Shown: piece by piece, positions 27,802 to 38,721 of the stretch
Layout of the letters: every line of letters begins with the position of its first letter
How positions within the stretch are numbered: the first letter of the stretch is position 1
Assembly (NCBI RefSeq): GCF_000024465.1
Contig: NC_014010.1
Span: forward strand, 1,736,001-1,800,000
Source of the DNA: Candidatus Puniceispirillum marinum IMCC1322
GTDB taxonomy: Bacteria; Pseudomonadota; Alphaproteobacteria; Puniceispirillales; Puniceispirillaceae
Reading direction: 5' to 3'
Length of the DNA: 64,000 nucleotides
Made by a program: the position numbers and the translations under genes
The notes under the pieces: generated by a model
Databases searched by the model: none
Told to the model about the DNA's origin: nothing
Seen by the model: the letters and a program-made list of their open reading frames with translations, nothing else

Positions 27802-30716
27802 GCGGCATCCCCGCCACGGATCTCATCGGCGTCATTTTCATCACTTGCTTGCAGAACCGCCAACAGCGCGTTGCGGATATGTTGCTGGCGCCTTTCATTC
27901 AAAATTTGCAGACCGAAAATGTCTTTCACATAGAACACGTCAACAACGCGCTCGCCATAGGTTGAAATGCTTGACGACTGAATCTGCAATCCAAGACCGA
28001 CCATACAGCGTGTAATCTTATGCAGAAACCCCGGGAAATCGCGGCCATTCACTTCGATCACGCTATGCGTCTTGCTTATATTATTCGACAACAGCACGCG
28101 CGGTGGCACCGGAAACCGGCGAATACGTTTAGGTGTTTGTTGCCAGCGTGCCGATAGCGCATCGGCAATCCGCATCTTGCCAACCGCCGCCTTGGTTACG
28201 AAATCACGGATTCGGGTCAGAAGTGCGGCATCATCGACAACCTGATTATCAATCGTTTGCAGATAGAACACATCAAGCACGGTGCCATCACTACAGGTGG
28301 TAATCCGCGCACTGGCAATATTGACACCAACCGCCGCCACCGCCCCGGCAATCCGCGAAAACAGCCCCGGATCATCAACAGTAATAACCGTCATTTCGGT
28401 GGCTCGCCTGCCTTGATCCGGGCTTAGATCGATCAGCAATGGCGTTTCCAGTTTCTGGAATTGCTGGCATAAAGCAGCATGTTTGCAATGGCTTTCAACG
28501 TCAAATCCGGTCCAATAGGTGGACGGGAAATTATCCGCATGCTGTTCAAACGTCGCCGCCGACCATGTAATCGCGGCTGTTGCCCCAGTATTCGTTTCTG
28601 TCTTACTCGTTTCTGTCTGGCCCGTTTCTGTCTGGCCAACCAGCTTCTCAAAGGCCAGCGCGCGCGCCATATCGGCATTGCCCTGTGCGATTACCGTCGG
28701 ATCAGCCCCTTTCAGCACGGCATCGGTGCGGCTGAACAGATCGCGCATCAACGCCGCTTTCCAGCCATTCCATATGGTTGGGCCAACCGCGCGAATATCA
28801 GCCACCGTCAAGATCAGCAACAGACGCAATTGTTCGGGCGATTGCACGATCGCGGCAAAATCTTCGATTGTTTTCGGATCATTCAGATCATAGCGAAAAG
28901 CAATCTTGCTCATCAGCAGGTGATGGCGAACCAGCCATGCAACAGTTTCGGTTTCGGCAGGTGTCAGCCCCAGACGCGGGCAGACCTTTTGCGCCACTTC
29001 CGCCCCCAATATCGAATGATCGCCGCCGCGTCCCTTGGCAATATCATGCAGCAGAACCGCAACAAATAGCGCCCGTCGTGATCCGATTTCGGGCATCGCT
29101 TCACTGGCAACCGGCGCAACACCCGTCAGCCCGCCTGTTTCGATCCGATGCAAAATCCCCAGCGCCTTGATCGTATGCTCATCGACCGTATAGCTATGAT
29201 ACATATCGAACTGCATCATCGCGACGATACGGCCAAAATCGGGCAGAAACCGTCCGATAACACCGCTTTCATTCATCAATCGCAAAATACGTTCGGGATT
29301 CGTCGATGATGTCAGAATATCCAGAAACAGGGCATTGGCCGCCGGATCGGCGCGCGTTTCGGCATCAATTGATGGCATGGCGCGGGTGATCCGGTGCAAT
29401 GTCTGCGGATGTATATCGGCGTCATGTTCCTGCGCCAGCTGGAATAATTTCAATATCCGTAATGGCGCATCGCGGAACAGCACATCTTCCGACAGGCTGA
29501 TCCGCCCGGCCTGAAGCTGAAACTCGCCAATATCGCGCGATACTTTGAAACTGTTCTGGAAAAATTTACGCCGCTTGCGAAAGTCGGTTTCCATCGCCGC
29601 ACAGAAAATACGCGTCAGATTGCCCACATCACGCGCGGCCAGATAATAGCGTTTCATAAAGCGTTCGACCGCCCGCAAGCCACCCCTATCGGCAAAGCCC
29701 ATAAGCGGCGCGATCACCATCTGCGCTTCAAAGTCCAGCCGTTCTTCGGGGCGCCCTGCATACAGATGCAGATGACAGCGCACCGTCCATAAAAACCGCT
29801 GCGCCGCGGCAAAGCGGCGTGCCTCACTGGCGCGCAGAATCCCCTGATCGACAATATCGATCAGCGATGTGGCACGATAGGCATATTTCACCGTCCATAA
29901 TAATGTGTGCAGGTCACGCAGCCCGCCTTTGCCATCTTTGATATTGGGTTCGACAACATAGCGCGTATCGCCAAGACGCTGATGCCGCAGATCACGTTCA
30001 GCCAGCTTTTCTTCGACAAACTGCAACGGCTTTGTTTTATCAACATACGCACCGAACATGTCGCTTAGTTGCTGTGACAAATTCGCATCTCCGGCAACAT
30101 GGCGCATTTCCAGCAAGCCGGTCAGGATCGTCTGATCTTCTTTAGCCGCGTCGATACAATCAGCCGCATTACGTGTCGCATGCCCGACCTTCAGCCCCAG
30201 ATCCCACAGCATATACAGAATATATTCGATCCGTGATTTCAGATTATCGGTAACCTTATTCTTCACCAGAAACAGAATATCGATATCCGAATGCGGTGCT
30301 AACTCGCCGCGTCCATAGCCACCCACAGCGACAATCGCCATATCTTCTGATGGCTTGCCGCCGGTGGCGCGCACCGCCTCACGTCGCAATATTTCCAGTA
30401 GCTGGTCAATCATCCACGCATTCAGACCAACATAGATCACCCCGTCTTTGGTTTCGGTCAGTTCGCTTTTCTGCTGCGTCCGCGCTGCGGCCAGACGGTC
30501 GCGTAACAAGGCCAGCATCGCCGCCCGTCGTTTGGCAGATTTACTTTCGTCAATCGCCGCACAGGCAGCTTCGATCTCGGCCATATCAAGTGGCGGCTCA
30601 TGCGATTCCATGACTGATACCAGCGGCACAACCCAGCGATGCCAAAGCCCGCGCTTATTGCTGGCCTTATCCGCCGCCGCGGTTTTTGGTGCGCTTATAT
30701 CTATTAATCCACTCAC
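27798..30716 (-). CDS. glnD: bifunctional PII uridylyltransferase/uridylyl-removing enzyme
   Basis: Nitrogen sensor that uridylylates PII when glutamine is low and removes UMP when it is high. The 972 residues contain the nucleotidyltransferase motif GGYGRGELAPHSDIDILFL (about 130-150), the HD hydrolase motif LLHDIAKGRGGDHS (about 550-565), and two C-terminal ACT domains (about 770-845 and 885-955) that bind glutamine. A short insert with three 15-bp repeats (TETGQ-like, 28593-28637) lies between the HD region and the first ACT domain. It overlaps mutS and murJ by four bases each. No glnB or glnA is in the window. Confidence 0.96.
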   Translation of the reverse strand: MSGLIDISAPKTAAADKASNKRGLWHRWVVPLVSVMESHEPPLDMAEIEAACAAIDESKSAKRRAAMLALLRDRLAAARTQQKSELTETKDGVIYVGLNAWMIDQLLEILRREAVRATGGKPSEDMAIVAVGGYGRGELAPHSDIDILFLVKNKVTDNLKSRIEYILYMLWDLGLKVGHATRNAADCIDAAKEDQTILTGLLEMRHVAGDANLSQQLSDMFGAYVDKTKPLQFVEEKLAERDLRHQRLGDTRYVVEPNIKDGKGGLRDLHTLLWTVKYAYRATSLIDIVDQGILRASEARRFAAAQRFLWTVRCHLHLYAGRPEERLDFEAQMVIAPLMGFADRGGLRAVERFMKRYYLAARDVGNLTRIFCAAMETDFRKRRKFFQNSFKVSRDIGEFQLQAGRISLSEDVLFRDAPLRILKLFQLAQEHDADIHPQTLHRITRAMPSIDAETRADPAANALFLDILTSSTNPERILRLMNESGVIGRFLPDFGRIVAMMQFDMYHSYTVDEHTIKALGILHRIETGGLTGVAPVASEAMPEIGSRRALFVAVLLHDIAKGRGGDHSILGAEVAQKVCPRLGLTPAETETVAWLVRHHLLMSKIAFRYDLNDPKTIEDFAAIVQSPEQLRLLLILTVADIRAVGPTIWNGWKAALMRDLFSRTDAVLKGADPTVIAQGNADMARALAFEKLVGQTETGQTETSKTETNTGATAAITWSAATFEQHADNFPSTYWTGFDVESHCKHAALCQQFQKLETPLLIDLSPDQGRRATEMTVITVDDPGLFSRIAGAVAAVGVNIASARITTCSDGTVLDVFYLQTIDNQVVDDAALLTRIRDFVTKAAVGKMRIADALSARWQQTPKRIRRFPVPPRVLLSNNISKTHSVIEVNGRDFPGFLHKITRCMVGLGLQIQSSSISTYGERVVDVFYVKDIFGLQILNERRQQHIRNALLAVLQASDENDADEIRGGDAA
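28593..28637. repeat. 15-bp in-frame tandem repeat in glnD
   Basis: Three units (28593-28607, 28608-28622, 28623-28637) encode GQTET-type pentapeptides in an interdomain linker of GlnD. Confidence 0.88.
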
Positions 30717-33481
30717 TTATGATCATCCTTATCCTTGGCGCGCATCGCTTTCAGCTCATATAGCAGATCCATGGCCGCCCGCGGCGTCAGCGTATCGGGT
30801 AACATCGCATCAATCGATTCCAGCACCGCCGATGGCCTCACCGCACCGGCTGGTACCCCAAAACCTCTATCATCAGATCTATAGTCAAATAATGGCAAAT
30901 TATCGGCAACCTGACCGACATCGACCGCGCCATGCTTACCTGCTTCAAGTTCGGCCAGAATCTGTTCGGCGCGCCCCAGCACCTTATATGGCAGGCCCGC
31001 CAGCCGTGCAACATGCACCCCGTATGATCGGTCGGCAGCACCCGCAATGACGCGATGCAGAAACACGATATCGCCTTGCCATTCACGCACCTGCATCGAA
31101 TGGCATAGCAGCCGCGCCTTGGCCTGTTGCAGATGCGTCAATTCATGATAATGCGTCGCGAACAGCGTGCGGCATTGATTGACATCATGCAGATGTTCCA
31201 GCGTCGCCCAGGCAATCGCCAGCCCGTCATAGGTGGCTGTTCCACGGCCAATTTCATCCAGAATAACAAATGATCGTGGCGTCGCACGATTCAGAATCGC
31301 CGCCGTTTCAACCATCTCAACCATAAAGGTTGATCGCCCCTTGGCCAGATCATCCGACGCACCAACGCGGCTGAACAACCGGTCAACAATGCCGATCACG
31401 GCACGGTCAGCGGGCACAAACAGGCCAGCCTGCGCCAGAATGATAATATGCGCATTTTGCCGCAGAAATGTCGATTTGCCAGCCATATTCGGTCCGGTCA
31501 GAAGCCAGATTGCCGCCGCATCATCACCATCTGCCCCAAGCTTACAGTCATTCGGGATAAAGGGCGTTTGCGCAGGCAGCATCATTTCGATCACCGGATG
31601 CCGCCCCTTTTCAATTTCGAAAATTGCGGCGTCGCGCATATCCGGGCGCACAAACTGGGCATCGCGTGCCAGCACCGCCGACCCGCCTGCCACATCAAGT
31701 TCGGCCAGCGCCGTAGCCGCCTCACCAATCGCACTGGCACAGGCCGCAACCGCCGCCGTCAGCGCCTCGAAAATCTCCAATTCCCTGGCCAGCGCCTTAC
31801 CCGCCGCTGCCGCCATATCGCGTTCCATCTCGGCCAGTTCGGTGGTGGTGAAACGCACCGTCTGCGCGGTGGTCTGGCGGTGGATAAACAGCTCCGATTG
31901 CATCAGCTTATCAGCATGCGTGGCGCGCACATCGACATGATAGCCCAGCACATTATTATGTTTGATTTTCAGACTGGCTATTTCGGTCTCTTCGGCATAG
32001 CGCGCTTGCAAGGCCGCCATCAGACGTCGGCTTTCATCGCGAAGCTGGCGCACATCATCCAGCCCCTGATCATAACCGAGCCGCACAAAGCCGCCATCGC
32101 GTGCCAGAAACGGCAATTCGTCAGCCAGTGCCGGTGCCAGCTTGTCCGCCAGTGCCAGCGGTGCCACCAGCATCTCCAGAAGCGCCTCCATCCTCGCGGG
32201 CATAGTGGTAATCAGCGCGTTTGTCCCATTCTGGTTCGTTTGGGGCTGGCTCATTTGGGGCTGGCGGATCAATCCAACCACCGTTTCGGCAATGCGCAAT
32301 CCGGTTTCCAGCGCCGCCAGATCACGCGGGCCACCATGCCCCATAGTCAGGCGTGTCACCGCCCGTTGCATATCGGGAAGCGCGCGCAACTTATCCCGCA
32401 TCGCGGTCATCGTTGCTTCATTTTCGATAAACCATGACACCAGATCCTGTCGTGCCACAATCGCGGCCAGATCGCAAAGCGGCGCGGCCAGACGCGCGCC
32501 CAGCATCCGGCTTCCGGCGGCGGTCATGCTGCGGTCAACCGCATGTAAAAGACTGCCTTTACGCTCACCTGCCAATGTACGCGTCAGCTCAAGCGACCGG
32601 CGCGTTGCAGGGTCAATGTCCAGATACACATTATGCGCAATCGCCTGCAACGGTTGTAACCGCGGCATATTGCCAATCTGTGTTGCCTCGATATAACCAA
32701 GCAAGGCACCTGCCGCCGACAGCATCGCCCGCGAAAAATCGCCATAGCCATCAAGGCTGCTAACCCCAAAGAACGCTTGCAATGCCTGTGTACCAAGGCT
32801 GGAATCGAACATCGATGGGGCTTGTTCGGTAATACATAATTCATCCGCCCAAGGCCAATGCGTGCAATCTTGGCCTTGCGGCACAATCAATTCGGATGGC
32901 GTCAGCCGGACAATGACATCTTCCAGCCCTATATTGGCGCCATTATCATCACTTGCGCCGTCATGACTTAAATCTTCGACAAAAAAGTCGCCCGTTGACA
33001 TATCTGCCCAAGCCAAGGCCTGACCTGCGCCAGACCGCCCTAGCGCGGCCAGAAAATTATGCGCACGCGGCTCCAGCAAATCATCTTCGGTCAATGTCCC
33101 CGGTGTCATAACCCTAACGACATCGCGCTTTAGCGGGCCTTTGGCACCACGTTGTTTCTGTGCTTCTGGGCTTTCCGTTTGTTCGCATACCGCCACCCGG
33201 TGACCGGCCTTGATGAGCCGCGCCATATAGGCATCCACCGCATGCACCGGTACCCCGCACATCGGAATATCTTCACCCTGATTTTTGCCACGTTTGGTCA
33301 GCGCGATACCCAATATCGCGGCGGCTATTTCCGCATCCTCGAAGAACATTTCGTAAAAATCGCCCATCCGATAGAATAGCAAACTATCTGGATGCGATTC
33401 TTTGACGCTAAGATACTGCGCCATCATCGGGGTAGGCGCTTTTACTTTATCCGGAAGTGGTGTAGAAATTTGTGAAGCCAT
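30713..33481 (-). CDS. mutS: DNA mismatch repair protein MutS
   Basis: Recognises mismatches and small loops and starts repair. The 922 residues have the N-terminal mismatch-binding motif MGDFYEMFFEDA (Phe-x-Glu type), core and clamp domains, and a C-terminal ABC-type ATPase with Walker A GPNMAGKSTFLRQ (about 655-670) and FVILDEIGRGTATYDG. The ATG at 33479-33481 (MASQISTP) is preferred over an upstream in-frame start giving a Cys-rich MSCFGGCCILC. Two 15-bp units in the lever region (32240-32269) encode a QPQTN-like insert. It is divergent from maeB and overlaps glnD by four bases. Confidence 0.96.
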   Translation of the reverse strand: MASQISTPLPDKVKAPTPMMAQYLSVKESHPDSLLFYRMGDFYEMFFEDAEIAAAILGIALTKRGKNQGEDIPMCGVPVHAVDAYMARLIKAGHRVAVCEQTESPEAQKQRGAKGPLKRDVVRVMTPGTLTEDDLLEPRAHNFLAALGRSGAGQALAWADMSTGDFFVEDLSHDGASDDNGANIGLEDVIVRLTPSELIVPQGQDCTHWPWADELCITEQAPSMFDSSLGTQALQAFFGVSSLDGYGDFSRAMLSAAGALLGYIEATQIGNMPRLQPLQAIAHNVYLDIDPATRRSLELTRTLAGERKGSLLHAVDRSMTAAGSRMLGARLAAPLCDLAAIVARQDLVSWFIENEATMTAMRDKLRALPDMQRAVTRLTMGHGGPRDLAALETGLRIAETVVGLIRQPQMSQPQTNQNGTNALITTMPARMEALLEMLVAPLALADKLAPALADELPFLARDGGFVRLGYDQGLDDVRQLRDESRRLMAALQARYAEETEIASLKIKHNNVLGYHVDVRATHADKLMQSELFIHRQTTAQTVRFTTTELAEMERDMAAAAGKALARELEIFEALTAAVAACASAIGEAATALAELDVAGGSAVLARDAQFVRPDMRDAAIFEIEKGRHPVIEMMLPAQTPFIPNDCKLGADGDDAAAIWLLTGPNMAGKSTFLRQNAHIIILAQAGLFVPADRAVIGIVDRLFSRVGASDDLAKGRSTFMVEMVETAAILNRATPRSFVILDEIGRGTATYDGLAIAWATLEHLHDVNQCRTLFATHYHELTHLQQAKARLLCHSMQVREWQGDIVFLHRVIAGAADRSYGVHVARLAGLPYKVLGRAEQILAELEAGKHGAVDVGQVADNLPLFDYRSDDRGFGVPAGAVRPSAVLESIDAMLPDTLTPRAAMDLLYELKAMRAKDKDDHK

Positions 33482-33635
33482 TATATAGCAAAGAATGCAA
33501 CATCCCCCGAAACAGGACAAGGGGGCTTTGCTCTTTGTGTCCCAAAATGATTATGAAAAACTATCTATCACGCCTATAGTCACCAAAATAGCATCTTTTT
33601 TCAATCGACAAGATATCATGTCCCAGAGAAAATCC

Positions 33636-35900
33636 ATGACCTCAAAAAGCAAAAACCTTGATAAAGAAGCGCTCCTTTTTCATTCTAAGGGACGCCCTGG
33701 AAAGCTCGAAATCGCCGCGACCAAACCGCTGACAAGTCAGCGTGATCTGTCACTGGCCTATTCGCCGGGCGTTGCCGCGCCTTGTCTGGCGATCGCCGAA
33801 AATGTTGATAGTGCCTATGACTATACCGCCAAGGGTAATCTTGTCGCTGTTATTTCTAATGGCACTGCGGTTCTGGGACTTGGTAATATCGGTGCTGCTG
33901 CTGCCAAGCCGGTGATGGAAGGCAAAGCTGTTCTGTTCAAGAAATTTGCTGATATTGACGGTATCGATCTTGAGCTGGATACCAGCGACACGGATAAATT
34001 TGTCAATGCCGTGGCCTTGCTTGGGCCCAGCTTTGGCGGCATCAATCTCGAAGATATCAAAGCGCCTGAATGTTTCATCATCGAACAACAGCTCCGCGAA
34101 CGTATGGATATTCCAGTGTTTCACGATGACCAGCATGGTACCGCCATTATCGCCGCCGCGGGTCTGATCAACGCGCTCCATCTAACCGGACGCGATATGA
34201 AAAATATCAAGATCGTCAGCAATGGCGCTGGTGCGGCATCGATTGCCTGTGTCGAATTGATGAAAACCATGGGTGTACCGCATCAAAATGTCATTATCTG
34301 TGACCGTTCCGGCCCGGTCTATAAAGGCCGTGAAGCCTCAATGAATCAGTGGAAATCGGCTCATGCTGTTGAAACCGAAGCGCGCACGCTTGAAGATGCG
34401 CTGGTTGGGGCTGATGTGTTTCTGGGGCTATCGGCGGCAGGTGCCCTGACCACATCGATGGTCACCAAAATGGCCGACCGTCCGATTATCTTTGCGATGG
34501 CCAATCCGGTGCCCGAAATCATGCCTGATGAGGCCAAAGCGGTACGCCCTGATGCCATTATCGCCACCGGCCGGTCTGACTTTCCGAATCAGGTCAATAA
34601 CGTGCTTGGTTTCCCCTATATTTTCCGTGGTGCCCTTGATGTGCGCGCCAGCAAGATCAATGACGAGATGAAAATCGCCGCCGCCAATGCGATTGCCATG
34701 CTGGCACGCGAAGATGTGCCGGATTCCGTCGCCGACGCCTATGATGGCCAGACCTTGTCATATGGTGAAGATTATATCATTCCGGCGCCTTTTGATCCGC
34801 GGCTTATTTCATCCGTTTCCGCGGCAGTGGCCGAGATGGCCATGAAAACCGGTGTGGCGCGGCGGCCAATTGCTGATCTTGATGCTTATCGCCGCGATCT
34901 CTCGGCACGGCTTGATCCCACCGCCTCGACCTTGCAGACCATCTATGACCGCATCAGCGCCAAGAAAAAAACCGTTGTCTTTGCCGAAGGCGAAGAGGAA
35001 AAGGTCATTCGTGCCGCGCTGTCATTCCGCAATGCGGGTTACGGCCACCCGATTCTGGTGGCGCGCGAACATCGGGTCAAGGAAACCATTGCCCGCCTTG
35101 GTCTTGAAGGTGCCGAAGATATCCCGATCACCAATGCCAAGATTTCCGACCACAATGAAGACTATATCGACTTTCTATATGAGAAACTTCAGCGCAAGGG
35201 ATCGCTGAAACGCGACTGTCAGCGCATGGTCAATCTAGACCGTAATGTCTTTGCCGCCTGTATGGTCAGCATGGGTCATGCCGATACGATGGTCACCGGC
35301 TTGACACGCTCTTTCAAACCCAGCTTTGAACATGTGACACGCGTTATCGATGTTGCCAAAAACAGCCAGTTCATGGCCGCCTCGATGATTGTGTCTCGTG
35401 GTCGGACGATTTTTGTTGGCGATGTGTCGGTGACCGAACGGCCAAGCGGCGAAGAAATGGCCAATATCGCCGAAGCGATGGCGGCCAAGGCAAAGCAGAT
35501 GGGGCATAAGCCGCGCGTGGCGATTTTGTCTTTCACCAATTTTGGCAGTCCTGAATCCGCAATTGCCGCCGAATCGCGTCGTGCTGTCGAGGTTCTCAAA
35601 GCCCGCAAGGTGTCTTTTGAGTTTGATGGCGAAATGAGTGCTGATGTGGCGCTTGATTTTGACTTGATGAAATCACGCTATCCGTTCTGCAGCCTATCTG
35701 GTCCTGCCAATATTCTGGTCATGCCAGGTCTGCATTCGGCGAATATTTCATTCAAGCTGATTCAACAGATTGCCGAAGGTTCAATCATCGGGCCCATGTT
35801 GCTTGGTGGTGAATATCCGTTCCAGATCATCAGCATGAGTGATTCGGCACATGACATCGTTCAGGCCGCCGCCCTTGCCGCTTACGAGACCTTGCGCTAA
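33636..35900 (+). CDS. maeB: NADP-dependent malic enzyme with C-terminal phosphotransacetylase-like domain
   Basis: Oxidatively decarboxylates malate to pyruvate and supplies NADPH. Residues about 1-430 form the malic enzyme, with [20 protein letters not shown], the [11 protein letters not shown] segment and the NAD(P)-binding [15 protein letters not shown]. Residues about 440-750 are the phosphate acetyltransferase-like domain ([21 protein letters not shown]), which is regulatory in known MaeB enzymes. The start chosen ([19 protein letters not shown], 754 residues) fits the family and follows AGAGAA; the frame is open to 33495 and an ATG at 33618 is the alternative. It is divergent from mutS and converges on the adenosine kinase gene. 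Confidence 0.94.
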   Translation: MTSKSKNLDKEALLFHSKGRPGKLEIAATKPLTSQRDLSLAYSPGVAAPCLAIAENVDSAYDYTAKGNLVAVISNGTAVLGLGNIGAAAAKPVMEGKAVLFKKFADIDGIDLELDTSDTDKFVNAVALLGPSFGGINLEDIKAPECFIIEQQLRERMDIPVFHDDQHGTAIIAAAGLINALHLTGRDMKNIKIVSNGAGAASIACVELMKTMGVPHQNVIICDRSGPVYKGREASMNQWKSAHAVETEARTLEDALVGADVFLGLSAAGALTTSMVTKMADRPIIFAMANPVPEIMPDEAKAVRPDAIIATGRSDFPNQVNNVLGFPYIFRGALDVRASKINDEMKIAAANAIAMLAREDVPDSVADAYDGQTLSYGEDYIIPAPFDPRLISSVSAAVAEMAMKTGVARRPIADLDAYRRDLSARLDPTASTLQTIYDRISAKKKTVVFAEGEEEKVIRAALSFRNAGYGHPILVAREHRVKETIARLGLEGAEDIPITNAKISDHNEDYIDFLYEKLQRKGSLKRDCQRMVNLDRNVFAACMVSMGHADTMVTGLTRSFKPSFEHVTRVIDVAKNSQFMAASMIVSRGRTIFVGDVSVTERPSGEEMANIAEAMAAKAKQMGHKPRVAILSFTNFGSPESAIAAESRRAVEVLKARKVSFEFDGEMSADVALDFDLMKSRYPFCSLSGPANILVMPGLHSANISFKLIQQIAEGSIIGPMLLGGEYPFQIISMSDSAHDIVQAAALAAYETLR

Positions 35901-35926
35901 CCCGAAATCATCCTGACAGGCCGTGC

Positions 35927-36910
35927 CTAGAGTGTGGCGGCCAGTGCCTGCAGATCCATTTGTGGCCGTGCGCCAATATGAACGATCACTTCACCAGCAG
36001 CAAGGCTTGCCAGCTTTCCCGACATCTCGATCGAATGGCCATTTGTGCGGCCATAGAGATAGCCAGCCGCAAACAGATCGCCAGCACCCGTTGTATCGAT
36101 AACCGTCCCTTGTGGCATGGCGGCAATCTCATACTGTTCGTCACTTGTGCCATAAAAGGCCCCTTTGGCCCCGCGGGTCACGATCAATTCCGCAACCATC
36201 CCCAGCAAATCGGCAATCGTGTTATCGATTGGTTTCTCACACAGGCTTACCGCTTCATCTTCATTGGCAAACAGGATATCGACATGATCGGTGATAAAGG
36301 TAATAAGCGCGTCCCGATGCCGTTCGGCGCACCACGGATCAGATAATGACAGCGAAATCTTGGCATCATGCTTTACCGCCAGTTCGGCTGCACGGGCAAA
36401 AATCGCTGGGCCATGCGGCGCATCAAACAGATAGCCTTCCAGATAGATGATTTTTGATGCGGCAATTTCAGCTTCAATCAGATCGGCAGGCTCCACCTCG
36501 ATACAGGCACCAAGATAGGTATTCATCGACCGCGCCGCATCAGGCGTAACCAGAATGATTGATGACGCGGTGGCCGATCCTTGCTGGTGTGGTGGGTTGG
36601 CAAAGCGCACATTGGCGGCGGCAATATCGCGAATAAAGCTGCGGCCAAGCACATCATCACGCACCCGCCCAGCAAAGCCAGCCTGGCCCCCAAAAGCCGC
36701 AACACCAACCGCGGTATTCGCCGCCGAACCGCCGGAAATTTCGGTGGGCGCGTCAAGCGCCGCATATAATGTTGCCGAGCGCGTTTCATCGACCAAATTC
36801 ATCATCCCGCGGCCAATGCCATGCGTGTCCAGAAACGCATCCTCACAGGTCGCAAAGACATCGACAATTGCGTTACCGATGGTAAGCACATCCAAACTTT
36901 TATCTGACAT
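35927..36910 (-). CDS. adenosine kinase, PfkB family
   Basis: Predicted to phosphorylate adenosine (or a related nucleoside) to the monophosphate. The 327 residues show the PfkB N-terminal motif GNAIVDVFA, the SGGSAANTAVGVAAFGGQAGF signature, and the C-terminal catalytic motif DTTGAGDLFAAGYLYG with the base Asp. The start at 36908-36910 (MSDKSLDV) follows an AGGG site; the longer open frame has no such site. The sequence resembles the alphaproteobacterial adenosine kinase group, and the nucleoside genes 2-10 kb away support the assignment. Other PfkB sugar kinases remain possible. Confidence 0.85.
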   Translation of the reverse strand: MSDKSLDVLTIGNAIVDVFATCEDAFLDTHGIGRGMMNLVDETRSATLYAALDAPTEISGGSAANTAVGVAAFGGQAGFAGRVRDDVLGRSFIRDIAAANVRFANPPHQQGSATASSIILVTPDAARSMNTYLGACIEVEPADLIEAEIAASKIIYLEGYLFDAPHGPAIFARAAELAVKHDAKISLSLSDPWCAERHRDALITFITDHVDILFANEDEAVSLCEKPIDNTIADLLGMVAELIVTRGAKGAFYGTSDEQYEIAAMPQGTVIDTTGAGDLFAAGYLYGRTNGHSIEMSGKLASLAAGEVIVHIGARPQMDLQALAATL

Positions 36911-37114
36911 ATTAACCCTAATTGCGTACCCGTTTGAAAACGTGCCTGCCGATATCACGATCTGCAGGGCAAAAGGAACATAAGCAAGCGATATCTGATA
37001 GACAAGGCTAAATGAACCATGAGATAAGCTTGGAACATATATTCAACGTGCAATCCGAACCGTGTTCGGCTTATATACAGCTTATCACTGCCTTTCGGCC
37101 AAGGGACTTTATTA

Positions 37115-37861
37115 ATGTATTTGCCGCGTCTGTTTAGCTTGCCTTTTGCCACAATATCCGTGATCCCGCTTATTGCTGTTACTGGGCTTATGTCCGCCTG
37201 TCAGCCGCAGAACCTTGCCACAAACGGCACCCCAGCAAACACCACCGCAAGCAGTCAGACGATAACAACAGCCGCCACCGATGACAGCGCGCCTGATCTT
37301 ATTGTGACCACAACCCAAGATGATGCCCAAAATGTCACCCCAGTCGATACGCAAGATGATACTGACAGCGCGCCGGAAACCACCACCACAATCGCCACCG
37401 CCCCGCTTCAATCTACTAACGATGACAATATGGGCGATGACAATATGGGCGATGACAATATGGGCGATGACAAAACAGACAGCGAAAATCCTGACACACC
37501 GGAAATCGCACCAGAAATCGCACCAGAAATCGTCATTCCTGCGCCTACGCCTACGCCACCACCACCGCCACCAGCCGAATTCAAGCCGCATACGGTGTTG
37601 TCAAAGCCCGATACGGTGCTGTTATCTGTGCTTGGCGCGGCTGATATCATCCGCACCGAAGGCGTGGTCAAAATATGGCAATATCGACTTGATCGCTGTG
37701 TGTTTGATTTTTTCCTGACGCCCGATAACAGCCTGAATGCCGATGGCCGCTATGCGGTACGCGACTGGGCCTACCGGGCAACCACACTTGGCGCGACCGC
37801 CAATGAATTGATCTGCCGTCGTGCTTTGGCAAAAGACCGGATGATGCCACATAGCGGCTAA
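37115..37861 (+). CDS. putative lipoprotein with repeat-rich spacer, function unknown
   Basis: I do not recognise a named family. The 248 residues begin with a hydrophobic signal ending in LMSAC, a possible though imperfect lipobox. A Thr/Asp-rich disordered stretch follows, with three 15-bp repeats (MGDDN units), 12-bp repeats (APEI units) and a polyproline run, then a conserved-looking C-terminal domain of about 75 residues (LGAADIIRTEGVVKIWQYRLDRCVFDFFLTP) containing two cysteines. The C-terminal part resembles small envelope-associated proteins seen in other alphaproteobacteria. An AAGGGA site precedes the ATG. It is flanked by a divergent adenosine kinase and convergent nth. Confidence 0.7.
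   Translation: MYLPRLFSLPFATISVIPLIAVTGLMSACQPQNLATNGTPANTTASSQTITTAATDDSAPDLIVTTTQDDAQNVTPVDTQDDTDSAPETTTTIATAPLQSTNDDNMGDDNMGDDNMGDDKTDSENPDTPEIAPEIAPEIVIPAPTPTPPPPPPAEFKPHTVLSKPDTVLLSVLGAADIIRTEGVVKIWQYRLDRCVFDFFLTPDNSLNADGRYAVRDWAYRATTLGATANELICRRALAKDRMMPHSG
37421..37465. repeat. 15-bp in-frame tandem repeat in the putative lipoprotein gene
   Basis: Three identical units (37421-37435, 37436-37450, 37451-37465) plus a partial fourth encode DDNMG. They are followed by 12-bp units encoding APEI at about 37501-37535. Confidence 0.92.
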
Positions 37862-37893
37862 TCCGAAGCCAGCCTATATTTGCTTCACAGGAC

Positions 37894-38538
37894 TCAGGCC
37901 GTCTTGCTTGGAAACAGGCATAGATCAGCAATTTCACAGGCAGCGCAATCCGGCTTGCGCGCTTTGCACACATAGCGCCCATGCAGGATCAGCCAGTGAT
38001 GCGCGCCCTTTTTCCATGTTTCGGGCACCCGCCGCAATAATTCCTTTTCAACAATATCGACGGTCTTGCCAGGCGCCATGCGGGTGCGGTTTGACACCCG
38101 GAAAATATGCGTATCAACGGCAATCGTCGGATATCCAAAAGCTTCATTCAGCACCACATTTGCGGTTTTGCGACCAACCCCGGGCAACGCCTCCAGCGCC
38201 GCGCGATCTTCCGGCACGCGTCCATTATGCCGCGTAATCAGCAATTCAGACAGGCGGAACACATTTTTGGCTTTGGTGTTAAACAGGCCAATCGTGCGAA
38301 TATGATAACTGATCCCCGCAACCCCCAGCGCGACCATCTGATCGGGGGTGTTTGCCGCGGCAAATAGCCCTTTGGTGGCTTTATTCACCCCGACATCAGT
38401 GGCTTGTGCCGATAGCACGACCGCCACCAGCAAGGTAAAAGGATCGCTGAATTCGAGTTCGGTTTGGGGGTCTGGCTGGCGTTTGGACAATCGTTCAAAA
38501 CAGCGTGCCATATCATCAAGGCGCATTTTTTGCGGCAT
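37894..38538 (-). CDS. nth: endonuclease III
   Basis: DNA glycosylase and AP lyase for oxidised pyrimidines. The 214 residues contain the helix-hairpin-helix LEALPGVGRKTANVVLN with the catalytic Lys, the Asp in AVDTHIFRV, and a [4Fe-4S] motif Cys191-x6-Cys198-x2-Cys201-x5-Cys207 near the C-terminus. Length and order are normal. It converges on the putative lipoprotein gene with a 32-base gap. The cluster would be supplied by the general Fe-S system, possibly through Nfu encoded at 24.3 kb (inference). Confidence 0.96.
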   Translation of the reverse strand: MPQKMRLDDMARCFERLSKRQPDPQTELEFSDPFTLLVAVVLSAQATDVGVNKATKGLFAAANTPDQMVALGVAGISYHIRTIGLFNTKAKNVFRLSELLITRHNGRVPEDRAALEALPGVGRKTANVVLNEAFGYPTIAVDTHIFRVSNRTRMAPGKTVDIVEKELLRRVPETWKKGAHHWLILHGRYVCKARKPDCAACEIADLCLFPSKTA

Positions 38539-38721
38539 TTTATCCTCTATTTGACCTTTAACGGTGTCTGCAATCTACCAATTTGCCCAACTATTTTTAC
38601 TGGCCATCTTGAAACAAACAGCAACCCAAGCGTAAAGTGAAAAAAGGCATTCGCCAAGCTTCGCCTAATCCCAAGCGTCATCTAATATATGACGCATCCG
38701 TTCATATGATGAGTTCTTTTC

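Noticed and set aside
31448-32437. 329-codon open frame opposite mutS, and other long antisense frames opposite infB, pnp and glnD
   Set aside because: They lie wholly within well-supported genes, match no known family and have compositions expected for the complement of a coding strand.
33495-33635. Longer N-terminus for malic enzyme
   Set aside because: The extra 47 codons match nothing in the family and overlap the mutS promoter side. The ATG at 33636 gives the expected beginning.
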